Source: Eggerthellaceae bacterium UBA5808
GTDB taxonomy: Bacteria > Actinomycetota > Coriobacteriia > Coriobacteriales > Eggerthellaceae
Assembly: GCA_002417975.1 (NCBI GenBank)
Contig: DIDE01000064.1
Location: forward strand, 1-16,846
Direction of reading: 5' to 3'
DNA length: 16,846 nt
Made by a program: the position numbers and the translations under genes. Shown here piece by piece: positions 7,759 to 14,494 of this stretch. Position 1 is the first letter of the stretch. Every line of letters starts with the position of its first letter. A model generated the notes under the pieces. That model saw nothing but the letters and a program-made list of their open reading frames with translations. It had not been told where the DNA came from and searched no databases.

Positions 7759-8711
7759 TAGTTGACGTCCTGCCGTGTACTGTGCGGCATGGATGCAGCT
7801 CCAAGCTCGTGGGCGATTGCATCAGCAAGACTATCGATCGAATAAAGATGTGGGGCAAGATTGATGCCTTGATCTTTGAGCAATTGGACAAATCGTTGAG
7901 TATCGGGAACATCAAGACCGATGTGTTGAAGAGAAGATGCATCAGAAAATACCTGCTCAGGAGTGCCCATTGTGTATATTTGCCCGTGATTCATAATGAC
8001 GATGCGATCACAGAGCGCAGCAAGGTCATTCATATTATGTGACACCATAACAATAGTCATTTGTCGTTTTTTATGGAGCGATGCTATTAAGTCAAGGAAC
8101 GACTGCCGGGCTGCCGGGTCAAGACCGGCCATGGGTTCATCAAGAATAAGTGTGTCTGGCCGCATGGCGAGTACGCCTGCAAAGGCTACACGTCGTTGTT
8201 GGCCACCAGATAATTCAAACGGACTTACGCTTCCGATGCTAGCTGGATCGAGGTTAACCGATTCAAGAGCTTCGGCAACGCGTTGTTCAACTTCATCGGC
8301 TGGTAAGCCATGATTACGAGGGCCAAAGGCAACATCGTCGTGAACTGTTTCGGCAAAAAGCTGATGCTCTGGATACTGAAAAACGAGTCCAATATGTTTG
8401 CGTGCGTCTATGGCAGCTTGACGATGAGCGATATCGTTGCCATCGACATATACTGCCCCTCGTAACGGATGAATCAGACCATTCATATGCTGGATGAGTG
8501 TACTCTTACCGCTGCCCGTATGACCAGCAATACCAACAAATGAACCGTCGTGTATGGTCAGTGTTATATCTTTGAGTGCCCATGTAGCGTTAGCAACTTG
8601 TTCGTTCTCTGTCGCTGCAGTGCTTGAAGATTGCTTTGATCGACGATGATGCCGTTGAGTATTAGACGCTGGATTTTCGTATGAATAGAAAACATGTTTG
8701 AATTCAATCAT
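7758..8711 (-). CDS. ecfA2: EcfA2 (EcfA'), ATPase subunit of the ECF transporter
   Basis: A 317-aa ABC ATPase. Walker A is GHTGSGKST (63-71), the Q-loop FQYPEHQLF has Q112, the signature LSGGQ is at 167-171, Walker B is LILDEP (188-193) and the H-loop histidine is H225 (VSHN). The FQYPEHQLF wording is typical of EcfA2, whereas the neighbour has FQNPDDQ as in EcfA1. A very strong AAAGGAGG site within the end of ecfA1 precedes the ATG, and the start overlaps that gene by ATGA. Odd: residues 13-43, between the first strand and the next (ALKDITL), form a hydrophilic insert rich in Ser, Gln, Asn, Arg and His that most EcfA2 proteins lack. A C-terminal region of about 60 residues beyond the ATPase core (DTQRFVQLL...) is normal for EcfA proteins. 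Confidence 0.96.
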   Translation of the reverse strand: MIEFKHVFYSYENPASNTQRHHRRSKQSSSTAATENEQVANATWALKDITLTIHDGSFVGIAGHTGSGKSTLIQHMNGLIHPLRGAVYVDGNDIAHRQAAIDARKHIGLVFQYPEHQLFAETVHDDVAFGPRNHGLPADEVEQRVAEALESVNLDPASIGSVSPFELSGGQQRRVAFAGVLAMRPDTLILDEPMAGLDPAARQSFLDLIASLHKKRQMTIVMVSHNMNDLAALCDRIVIMNHGQIYTMGTPEQVFSDASSLQHIGLDVPDTQRFVQLLKDQGINLAPHLYSIDSLADAIAHELGAASMPHSTRQDVN

Positions 8712-9601
8712 TGCAGTTCCTCCTTTGACATAGAAGGATTAGCTGACGTTGCTAAAGCATCTTGCGCACTGTCCGTATAGAGCTTTTTTAAATCAGTTAT
8801 GAGACCAGCATCGGTACTGTGTAAATGTACGGGGACTCCTCTTTGCTGTAGAGCGTCGCTAAGCTTGCAAGCAAAGGGTGGCTCAAGATTGAGCTCATGA
8901 AGTCGATCGATTTGTGTAAGCACGTCTTGAGGTGTTCCTGAGAGTGCAATTGATCCTTTATCTAAGACAATATCCTGATCAAAATCGAGTGTCTCTTCCA
9001 TAAAATGGGTGATCATAATAATGGTCATACCTTGTTGGTGAAGGTCGCGACAAATATCGAGCAAATCGCGTCGCCCTTGGGGATCGAGCATGGCTGATGC
9101 TTCGTCAAGGATGAGAATCTTTGGTTGCATAGCAAGTACGCCTGCGATAGCAACACGCTGCTTTTGGCCACCCGAAAGTGCTGCAGTCTCCGTACGCTCG
9201 AATCCTTGGAGTCCGACCGAAGCTAAGGCTTCGGTAACGCGCTCACGTAATTGATTGGTTGGAACACCAAGATTTTCGGGACCGAATGCAACATCGTTTT
9301 CGATTAAGCTTGCGATCAATTGATCGTCGGGATTTTGAAATACCATTCCTGCATCGCTGCGTATATCATACGTTGCCGTTGTATCTTCAGTATGGCGTCC
9401 AAATACCGTGACGCATCCTTGATCAGGAACGAGTAGGGCATTGCAGAGTTTTGCAAACGTACTTTTACCGCTTCCGTTGCCACCAAGTATTCCTACGGTC
9501 GATCCTTTGTTGATAGAAAATGTGATTCCATCGAGCACAAAGGTTGTGCCGTCGTAGGTGAATGAGACATCATCGAAGTGTAGAGCAGGACGTGTATCCA
9601 T
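8708..9601 (-). CDS. ecfA1: EcfA1 (EcfA), ATPase subunit of the ECF transporter
   Basis: A 297-aa ABC ATPase. Walker A is GGNGSGKST (40-48), the Q-loop MVFQNPDDQLIAS has Q89, LSGGQ is at 142-146, Walker B is LILDEA (162-167) and the switch histidine is H199 (ITHF). The NPDDQ text and the DEAxxMLDP version of Walker B/D-loop are those of EcfA1. It forms a heterodimer with EcfA2 under EcfT and powers toppling of the S component. The ATG is preceded by GGAAAGG, starts 32 nt after ribU and ends overlapping ecfA2 by four bases. All required ATPase residues are present, so both sites of the heterodimer look competent. Confidence 0.96.
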   Translation of the reverse strand: MDTRPALHFDDVSFTYDGTTFVLDGITFSINKGSTVGILGGNGSGKSTFAKLCNALLVPDQGCVTVFGRHTEDTTATYDIRSDAGMVFQNPDDQLIASLIENDVAFGPENLGVPTNQLRERVTEALASVGLQGFERTETAALSGGQKQRVAIAGVLAMQPKILILDEASAMLDPQGRRDLLDICRDLHQQGMTIIMITHFMEETLDFDQDIVLDKGSIALSGTPQDVLTQIDRLHELNLEPPFACKLSDALQQRGVPVHLHSTDAGLITDLKKLYTDSAQDALATSANPSMSKEELQ

Positions 9602-9633
9602 GTCACCTTTCCTTTCGCTTTACAAGAGTTCCG

Positions 9634-10239
9634 CTAAATTCCTTTAACCTGCTTTTTACGTGGGGTAATGAGGTTGGATATACTTTTATAAATTGCAAAC
9701 GTAAGCAGCGCATTGATGCATGCTTTTGCGAGATTAAACGGAATAAGGACCGGTATGATGAGCGCAGCGACGGCTTCGATGGGCATACCAAAATAGAAAG
9801 GGTCGATAATAAGATTTGCTCCTACTTCGACGACGATCATTACGATGATCGCAATCAGTAAACCAACAAGGGCTCCCTTGAACGTATGATGCGTGCGATA
9901 GATCCAGGCACTTGGTAGTATGAGTGCGATAACGACAATGATATTCATAAGTGCGCCGACTGCGTCGCCCATGATGAGGCCTTGAATTATTGCACTCAAA
10001 ACGCCAACAACGATACCAGGGGTAGGTCCGAAGGCGAATCCGCAGACCATTGCGGGAACGCATGCGGCATCGTATTTGAGCCATGTAATACCAGGTATAA
10101 GAGGAAACTGAATGAAGCTTAGCAGGGTGCCGATCGCGCACATAAGTGCCATAACCACCATTTGATGAGTGTCCCAGCGATTGCCCGCAGTTTTTCCTGC
10201 TGCTGGTGAGATAGTTGAATGATTCGATGACGTGTCCAT
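9634..10239 (-). CDS. ribU: RibU-type riboflavin-binding S component of an ECF transporter
   Basis: A 201-aa membrane protein with about six TM helices, the vitamin-binding subunit. RibU-like features are ITWLKYDAACVPAMVCGFAF (51-70), matching the family L-K-x-D...P-A-L/M pattern that lines the riboflavin site, GPTPGIVVGV (71-80), and IPFNLAKACINALLTF (166-181). An open frame extends to 10344, but that would translate through the terminator of the FMN riboswitch. ATG 10239, with GGAAAGGAT just upstream, is the sensible start and leaves a roughly 20-residue hydrophilic N-terminus before the first helix. Riboflavin specificity is supported both by the sequence and by the FMN riboswitch in the leader. 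The gene heads an operon carrying its own energising module. Confidence 0.92.
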   Translation of the reverse strand: MDTSSNHSTISPAAGKTAGNRWDTHQMVVMALMCAIGTLLSFIQFPLIPGITWLKYDAACVPAMVCGFAFGPTPGIVVGVLSAIIQGLIMGDAVGALMNIIVVIALILPSAWIYRTHHTFKGALVGLLIAIIVMIVVEVGANLIIDPFYFGMPIEAVAALIIPVLIPFNLAKACINALLTFAIYKSISNLITPRKKQVKGI

Positions 10240-10286
10240 AATGCATATCCTTTCCGGGCGGTTGAAGCGAAGGTCGTTATGCCCGT

Positions 10287-10332
10287 AAAAAAACGACTCG
10301 CGCGAATCTCGGAAAACGAGGCCGCGGAGTCG
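10287..10332 (-). terminator. Intrinsic terminator: expression platform of the FMN riboswitch
   Basis: On the minus strand CGACTC-C-GCG (from 10332) pairs with CGCCGAGTCG-like sequence read as CGC-GAGTCG at the other arm, ending at 10294, with an unpaired C on each arm. An inner CTCG/CGAG stem-loop caps it, and seven T residues (10293-10287) follow. It lies between the aptamer and the ribU start, so FMN binding is expected to favour this hairpin and stop transcription before ribU. This is the common OFF logic of FMN riboswitches. Confidence 0.85.
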
Positions 10333-10370
10333 CCGATGAATCACATCATGTTCATGTCATCGGGAACGCT

Positions 10371-10519
10371 GCTTCTTTCATCCGGACTATAACCGTCGGT
10401 CCTGGACTTTCACCAGTGTCAGCCCGATACGAATATCGAGGTCGCGGACTTTCGTTGTAGTGCATCTAATACACTAGAACGATTACCGCCGGTGAGGATT
10501 TTCACCTCGCCTTGAAACA
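10371..10519 (-). ncRNA. FMN riboswitch aptamer (RFN element)
   Basis: Minus-strand sequence carries the conserved RFN blocks in order. GGCGAGGTGAAAATCC and TCACCGGCGGTAAT (5' part) come first. A variable arm follows, then GAAAGTCCGCGA, then CTGGTGAAAGTCCAG, then ACCGACGGTTATAGTCCGGA and the closing GATGAAAGA. The outer P1 stem pairs bases near 10519 with those near 10371. The aptamer is about 150 nt, normal for the class. It senses FMN in the nascent transcript and is linked to the terminator at 10287-10332 that precedes ribU. Confidence 0.95.
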
Positions 10520-10533
10520 GATTCACAGGTGAC

Positions 10534-10563
10534 ATTATATCTATATGTCGAGTTCTCTTGCAA
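10534..10563 (-). promoter_or_regulatory. Promoter of the FMN-riboswitch/ribU-ecf operon
   Basis: A minus-strand -35 TTGCAA (10563-10558) and a perfect -10 TATAAT (10539-10534) are separated by 18 nt. The predicted start near 10527 is only a few bases before the first conserved base of the riboswitch, which is where such a promoter should lie. Confidence 0.7.
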
Positions 10564-10579
10564 GTATGTGCTTTGAGAT

Positions 10580-10613
10580 TGAAATTATGGGATGAAATTG
10601 TGGGGTTGAAATT
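10580..10613 (+). repeat. Three imperfect tandem copies of a TGAAATT unit upstream of the symporter gene
   Basis: TGAAATTATGGG (10580-10591), TGAAATTGTGGG (10593-10604) and TGAAATT (10607-10613, followed by CCCG) are spaced 13 and 14 bp. They lie in the 160-bp gap between the riboswitch promoter (minus) and the symporter gene (plus). Farther on are an AT-only palindrome (10634-10651) and a TATACT hexamer (10665-10670) without a good -35. The array could be an operator, but it is short and could also be chance in AT-rich DNA. Confidence 0.4.
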
Positions 10614-10724
10614 CCCGTTCAATAGAAAACTGATTCTTTTTTATAAAAGAAAATGATAAACAACTATACTGCAAAGATATGGTTTTTTATGTACCCCTCC
10701 ATTTAGAGAGGGACGAGAGAGGCA

Positions 10725-12164
10725 GTGGTGATTGCGGTGGACTTCGTGGCGATATTGAATGCGATTGATGCATTCGTGTGGGGCCCGATCATGATATGCC
10801 TATTACTCGGTTCACATATCATTCTAACTATTCGAACTCATTTTATTCAGCGGAAAATTCCACTTGCAATTAAGATGTCGGTCACGCCTGATAAAGAAGG
10901 GGAGGGTGACATCAGTCAGTTTGGCGCGTTAACAACAGCGCTTTCTGCGACTATTGGTACAGGCAATATTGTCGGAGTAGCAACAGCTATTCTCGCCGGT
11001 GGTCCGGGTGCTGTTTTGTGGATGTGGCTTACGGGTGTGTTTGGCATTGCAACAAAGTATTCTGAGGCGTATGCCGCCGTTAAGTATCGCGTAAAAGACC
11101 ACAAGGGTAATATGCTTGGTGGCGCGATGTATGCGTTTAGACGAGCATTTACTCGCAATGGAAAAACACCATGGTGGGCGCTGCTAGGTGCAGGAGCATT
11201 TGCATTCTTTGCCATGATTGCGTCGGTTGGAACTGGATCAGCGGTTCAGGCGAGTGCGCTTACGGGCATTATTGTTGCTAATTTTCCTGCGATTCCCGCT
11301 TGGGTTATCGGCCTTATTGTGGTTGTGCTCGTATCAGTTGTTGTATTTGGTGGGGTTAAAAAGATCTCTCATGTCTGCGAGAAGCTGATTCCATTCATGG
11401 CTGTTTTCTATGCGCTTGGCTGTGTAATCATCATTTGCATGAATGCGCCATTTGTTGGTGATGCAATTGCCACCATTTTCCAATGTGCTTTTACGCCTAA
11501 AGCTGCTTTTGGCGGCGCAGTTGGCAGTGGCATGATGCTTGCATTGCAATTCGGCTGTGCACGCGGTTTGTTCTCTAACGAATCTGGTTTAGGCAGCGCA
11601 CCAATTGTTGCATCTGCGGCATCGACACGTAATCCTGCTCGTCAAGCTCTTATTTCTATGACAGGAACGTTTTGGGACACGGTTGTTATCTGCGCTTTGA
11701 CCGGAATCATGCTTGTATCGACTATGATTGCAAATCCTAGTATTCAGGCAGATATCTTGTCAGACCCGAGCGCATTTACGGGCGCGATGCTTACCAGTGA
11801 AGCATTTTCGAAAATCCCCTATATTGGTACGCCTATTCTTGTTATCGGCATGGTACTTTTTGCCTATTCGACGATCTTGGGGTGGAGCTATTATGGGAAT
11901 CGTTGCGCTGCGTATCTGTTTGGGAAAAAGGCAGTCGTTCCTTATCAGGTAATCTATATTGCTGTTGCGTTCCTTGGTGCGATTGGCGTAGGAAGCGTTG
12001 TTTGGACGATATCTGATATCACAAATGCACTCATGGCATTTCCTAATATCATCATGGTCCTTGCGCTTTCGGGGTTGATTGCGCGAGAAACGAAGCATTA
12101 TGTATGGGATGGGCATCTTGATGAACGAGACGAAACGCCTATTCCACAGGTCGATACGAAATAG
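10725..12164 (+). CDS. Sodium:alanine/glycine symporter, AGCS family
   Basis: A 479-aa membrane protein with about eleven hydrophobic helices, importing alanine or glycine with sodium. AGCS signatures are present: GALTTALSATIGTGNIVGVA (67-86), GGAMYAF (132-138) and the long conserved GLFSNESGLGSAPIVASA (281-298) followed by ARQALISMTGTFWDT (305-319). Length and topology are normal for AlsT/AgcS proteins. The start is GTG 10725 with a GAGAGG site (10716-10721); GTG 10728 is an equally possible codon directly behind it. A small CCCTC/GAGGG stem (10695-10712) sits just before the ribosome binding site. The gene ends five bases before a promoter for the LytTR two-component pair on the same strand, which raises the possibility that the pair regulates this transporter; nothing in the sequence proves it. 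Exact amino-acid specificity is not readable. Confidence 0.93.
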   Translation: MVIAVDFVAILNAIDAFVWGPIMICLLLGSHIILTIRTHFIQRKIPLAIKMSVTPDKEGEGDISQFGALTTALSATIGTGNIVGVATAILAGGPGAVLWMWLTGVFGIATKYSEAYAAVKYRVKDHKGNMLGGAMYAFRRAFTRNGKTPWWALLGAGAFAFFAMIASVGTGSAVQASALTGIIVANFPAIPAWVIGLIVVVLVSVVVFGGVKKISHVCEKLIPFMAVFYALGCVIIICMNAPFVGDAIATIFQCAFTPKAAFGGAVGSGMMLALQFGCARGLFSNESGLGSAPIVASAASTRNPARQALISMTGTFWDTVVICALTGIMLVSTMIANPSIQADILSDPSAFTGAMLTSEAFSKIPYIGTPILVIGMVLFAYSTILGWSYYGNRCAAYLFGKKAVVPYQVIYIAVAFLGAIGVGSVVWTISDITNALMAFPNIIMVLALSGLIARETKHYVWDGHLDERDETPIPQVDTK

Positions 12165-12168
12165 AACC

Positions 12169-12197
12169 TTGAGTGCGTGCACATCGGCTCTTATAAT
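12169..12197 (+). promoter_or_regulatory. Promoter for the two-component operon
   Basis: TTGAGT (12169-12174) and a perfect TATAAT (12192-12197) are spaced by 17 nt. Transcription would begin near 12204, giving a leader of about 105 nt before the regulator start at 12309. It lies directly behind the symporter stop codon, so the pair can be expressed apart from the symporter. Confidence 0.7.
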
Positions 12198-12235
12198 CTG
12201 TTTGATCATTGCGTAATCGTTTTCAGGGAGTAAAC

Positions 12236-12331
12236 GTGAATGCGCACATAGGGGTTCATAGCGGAATTATACAAGGACGGGTATACTACTTTAAGCGAGG
12301 TGATAAATATGTTGCGATTTGCCGTCTGTGA
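12236..12331 (+). CDS. Possible 31-codon leader ORF overlapping the regulator start
   Basis: A GTG at 12236 lies five bases after a good AGGGAG site (12225-12230) and opens a 31-codon frame (MNAHIGVHSG..., ending ...VAICRL) that stops at 12331. It lies wholly downstream of the predicted promoter and overlaps the response regulator start by 23 nt in another frame. The peptide is mildly basic, has a single Cys and no hydrophobic stretch, and does not resemble an AgrD-type precursor. It could be a translational-coupling leader or simply a chance frame; I do not recognise it. Confidence 0.3.
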   Translation: MNAHIGVHSGIIQGRVYYFKRGDKYVAICRL

Positions 12332-13052
12332 TGACGACGCCGAAGAATTGCAAAGAATAGCATCGCTTATCAAGGGGTACAACGATATTCATCCAAATCT
12401 TGAGGTTATGTCGCGGCTTTTTCAGTCACCGCGTAAACTTGGTGCGTTTATCGAAAACGACCATGATTTTTTTGATGTGTACCTGCTTGATATTCTAATG
12501 CCGGAGTTGGATGGTATCCATTTAGGGAAAATCATCCAGCATGAATGTCACGCGCCTACAATCTTTATTACCTCGTCGAAAGAGTATGCACTCGATGCTT
12601 ACGGTGTGCATGCCCTTCGCTATATCATTAAGCCTGTACATAGACGCCAATTGTTTGAGGCGCTTGACGCTGCGGTCAAATTTGTGTCTGAATTTACCAA
12701 AGTCGTTCAAGTTAAAAGCCAAGATGGTCTTACACCTATTTCGCCTGCAGATGTTGCCTATATCGAAAATCGCGCGCGTGCTGCGCATTATCTTATGGCA
12801 GACGGAAAAGAAGTTATTGGCCAAACGAATAGAGGAAAATTCGAAGAAAGCGTTCAATCCGTCGTAGAAGAGAATGCTAACTTTATCCATCCCCATAAGT
12901 CGTTTTACGTCAATCTCCATTTTGTTCGTGCGCTTAAAGCGGATTATCTGCTCATGGAAAATGGAACTAAAGTTCCTATTAGTCGGCGTAATATGGCCGA
13001 AACTAAGCATATTTATCTTGAATATCTTTCGCGTTCGGGTGGCCGTGCATGA
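12309..13052 (+). CDS. LytTR-family response regulator
   Basis: A 247-aa DNA-binding regulator of the AgrA/LytR class. The receiver domain (1-118) has the acidic pocket D8/D9/D10, phosphoacceptor D61 in LLDILMP, S89/S90 in the FITSSK turn and the invariant lysine K108 (IIKP). A LytTR DNA-binding domain spans about 130-240, with ISPADVAYIE, FIHPHKSFYVNLHFV and PISRR, the usual beta-strand recognition elements. The frame also permits GTG 12300, but AGGTGA (12298-12303) is the ribosome binding site for ATG 12309, so I use that. Its stop overlaps the kinase start (ATGA), making a typical co-translated pair with the regulator first. Direct targets are unknown; the adjacent symporter gene is the obvious candidate. 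Confidence 0.93.
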   Translation: MLRFAVCDDDAEELQRIASLIKGYNDIHPNLEVMSRLFQSPRKLGAFIENDHDFFDVYLLDILMPELDGIHLGKIIQHECHAPTIFITSSKEYALDAYGVHALRYIIKPVHRRQLFEALDAAVKFVSEFTKVVQVKSQDGLTPISPADVAYIENRARAAHYLMADGKEVIGQTNRGKFEESVQSVVEENANFIHPHKSFYVNLHFVRALKADYLLMENGTKVPISRRNMAETKHIYLEYLSRSGGRA

Positions 13053-14338
13053 TCGATCCGCAGCTTGCTGAATATACCATCTCGATGCTCTTTTTGCTAA
13101 GTTATCTTTTGCTTATGCTCCCAATGCGCTATAGCAAACGTGTATCAATTATCTGCGCGGCAGTATGTTTTGCAATAACAGTTGCTATTGACGCTGAGTT
13201 CACTCCTTGGAACAATACCGATCTCATGACGGGGGCTGTAACGATCTGCGAAGCGATACTCGTCCAAGGTCTTGCATTCTTTTTGTGCTCGTATCGCGAT
13301 TTTCGTGCGCTCTTTACAGGACTTACATCAGCAGCGTACGTCCTGGTAGGAAATATTGTTTTCTCAGTTATCTATCTTGTTTCGGGCATAGGATGGCTGG
13401 CATGTTTGTTCCAGATATGCCTTCATACATTCCTCCTTGTTGTGATTGTCATGATGCTTAGAAAACGCTATCTCTATGAGATGAATGTTCGCAGCAAAGG
13501 GTGGGGAATGCTCTGTTTAGTTCCTCTAATGTTTTATACAACACAGTATTTTCTCCTTTCGCTTGAATCATCCCTGTCTCTTAAGGTCTTGATCCCTTGC
13601 CTTTGTGTGCTTGTACTGATGATTCTTTCTTACTCGATTGTGATCGGGGCACTTATCGATGCTCGTCATGAAAGCGAACTTGAACGCGATAACGGCATTC
13701 TTGCACGTATGACGGATAACCTTAAACAGCAGATTGAATTGATTCAGGATTCCAATGAACGTATGACGGTTATACGCCATGACATGAGACATCGTGTTGC
13801 GCTAATTAATGCATATCTTGATGCGAAGGAATATGGACGCATCCGCGATTTATTGAGCCATTTGAGCGGCGAGCTTGATAAGGCTGTTCTTTCGCGCTTG
13901 AGTCGCAACGCAGCGCTTGATGCAGTTTTGTCTCTTTATAGCAAACGTGCTGAACAGGCTCACGTTACAATGAAATGTCGTGTTGGTGTTCCCGAGGATC
14001 TGACGTCCATTGATGAGGTTGAATACGCGACTACATTGTCTAACTTGCTGGAGAATGCGGTACGTGCAGCCTCTGAAGTCGAAGATCCTACCAAGCGTTT
14101 TATTACCTGCTCGATCTCGATTGTTAATCATCAGATGATAACTGAAGTATCTAATTCTTATGTTGGTGATATCAAGATGAATGCTCAGACGCATCTTCCT
14201 CTTTCTTCTCAGGGATCGGGACATGGCGTTGGGCTGTTGAGCATCAAGTCATACGTTGGCAAACAAGATGGGTTGTTTGATCTATCTTGCAAGGACAACG
14301 TTTTTACTGTGCGCATATCGCTTCGCTTTGGTGAATAA
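13049..14338 (+). CDS. AgrC-like membrane sensor histidine kinase (GHKL ATPase)
   Basis: A 429-aa kinase. The N-terminal half (residues 9-202) is made of six or seven hydrophobic helices with short loops and no large extracellular domain, as in AgrC/ComD/VirS-type sensors. A coiled linker (205-240) leads to VIRHDMRHR (241-249). H244 in the R-H-D motif is the likely phosphoacceptor; H248 is a less likely alternative. The ATPase has the N-box SNLLENAVRAA (331-341) with N332/N336 and a glycine-rich GHGVGLLSIK (391-400). Such kinases often sense peptides through the membrane domain, but no agrB, agrD or ABC exporter is in the window, so the ligand is open. It partners the LytTR regulator encoded just upstream, with a four-base overlap. 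No convincing terminator follows. Confidence 0.9.
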   Translation: MIDPQLAEYTISMLFLLSYLLLMLPMRYSKRVSIICAAVCFAITVAIDAEFTPWNNTDLMTGAVTICEAILVQGLAFFLCSYRDFRALFTGLTSAAYVLVGNIVFSVIYLVSGIGWLACLFQICLHTFLLVVIVMMLRKRYLYEMNVRSKGWGMLCLVPLMFYTTQYFLLSLESSLSLKVLIPCLCVLVLMILSYSIVIGALIDARHESELERDNGILARMTDNLKQQIELIQDSNERMTVIRHDMRHRVALINAYLDAKEYGRIRDLLSHLSGELDKAVLSRLSRNAALDAVLSLYSKRAEQAHVTMKCRVGVPEDLTSIDEVEYATTLSNLLENAVRAASEVEDPTKRFITCSISIVNHQMITEVSNSYVGDIKMNAQTHLPLSSQGSGHGVGLLSIKSYVGKQDGLFDLSCKDNVFTVRISLRFGE

Positions 14339-14369
14339 TCTAACTCCTGTGATCTTTTGTATGGGAGAG

Positions 14370-14398
14370 TTGTCGGATTAGCAAGCTGATGGTAAGAT
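14370..14398 (+). promoter_or_regulatory. Candidate promoter of rpsB-tsf
   Basis: TTGTCG (14370-14375) and TAAGAT (14393-14398) are separated by 17 nt. Each hexamer matches consensus at four of six positions. The predicted start near 14405 leaves a leader of about 90 nt that holds two hairpins before rpsB. It is the best-spaced pair in the 156-bp gap after the kinase gene. Confidence 0.5.
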
Positions 14399-14434
14399 AT
14401 CAAAGTTTCTGATTACACATGTATGGAGTACTTG

Positions 14435-14477
14435 GATTCGCGAGTGGCCAAAAAGGTTGCGAATCGGGGATGATCCC
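14435..14477 (+). promoter_or_regulatory. Structured 5' leader of rpsB, possible S2 autoregulatory site
   Basis: GATTCGC (14435-14441) pairs perfectly with GCGAATC (14459-14465). Inside it GGCC and GGTT can pair around an AAAAA loop, leaving a one-sided GAGT bulge. A second stem, GGGA-TGA-TCCC (14467-14477), follows at once. The pair ends five bases before the AGAGGA ribosome binding site (14482-14487). Bulged stems next to r-protein start sites are a common form of feedback control, but I do not recognise this as a named S2 leader class. Confidence 0.5.
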
Positions 14478-14494
14478 ATGCAGAGGATTAACGA

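Noticed and set aside
10240..10344. N-terminal extension of RibU from an upstream ATG at 10344
   Set aside because: The extra 35 codons would run through the riboswitch terminator hairpin and encode a basic, non-conserved stretch. ATG 10239 has a proper ribosome binding site.
10606..10622. Possible LytTR binding boxes (CCCGTTCAA-type) before the symporter
   Set aside because: Only a partial match to the loose LytTR consensus and no second direct repeat at the expected 21-22 bp spacing.
12282..12287. TATACT as a second -10 for the response regulator
   Set aside because: There is no -35 at a usable distance, and the start would leave almost no leader before ATG 12309.
14339..14380. Terminator after the histidine kinase
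   Set aside because: Only a weak AACTC/GAGTT stem with a 20-nt loop and no T-run.
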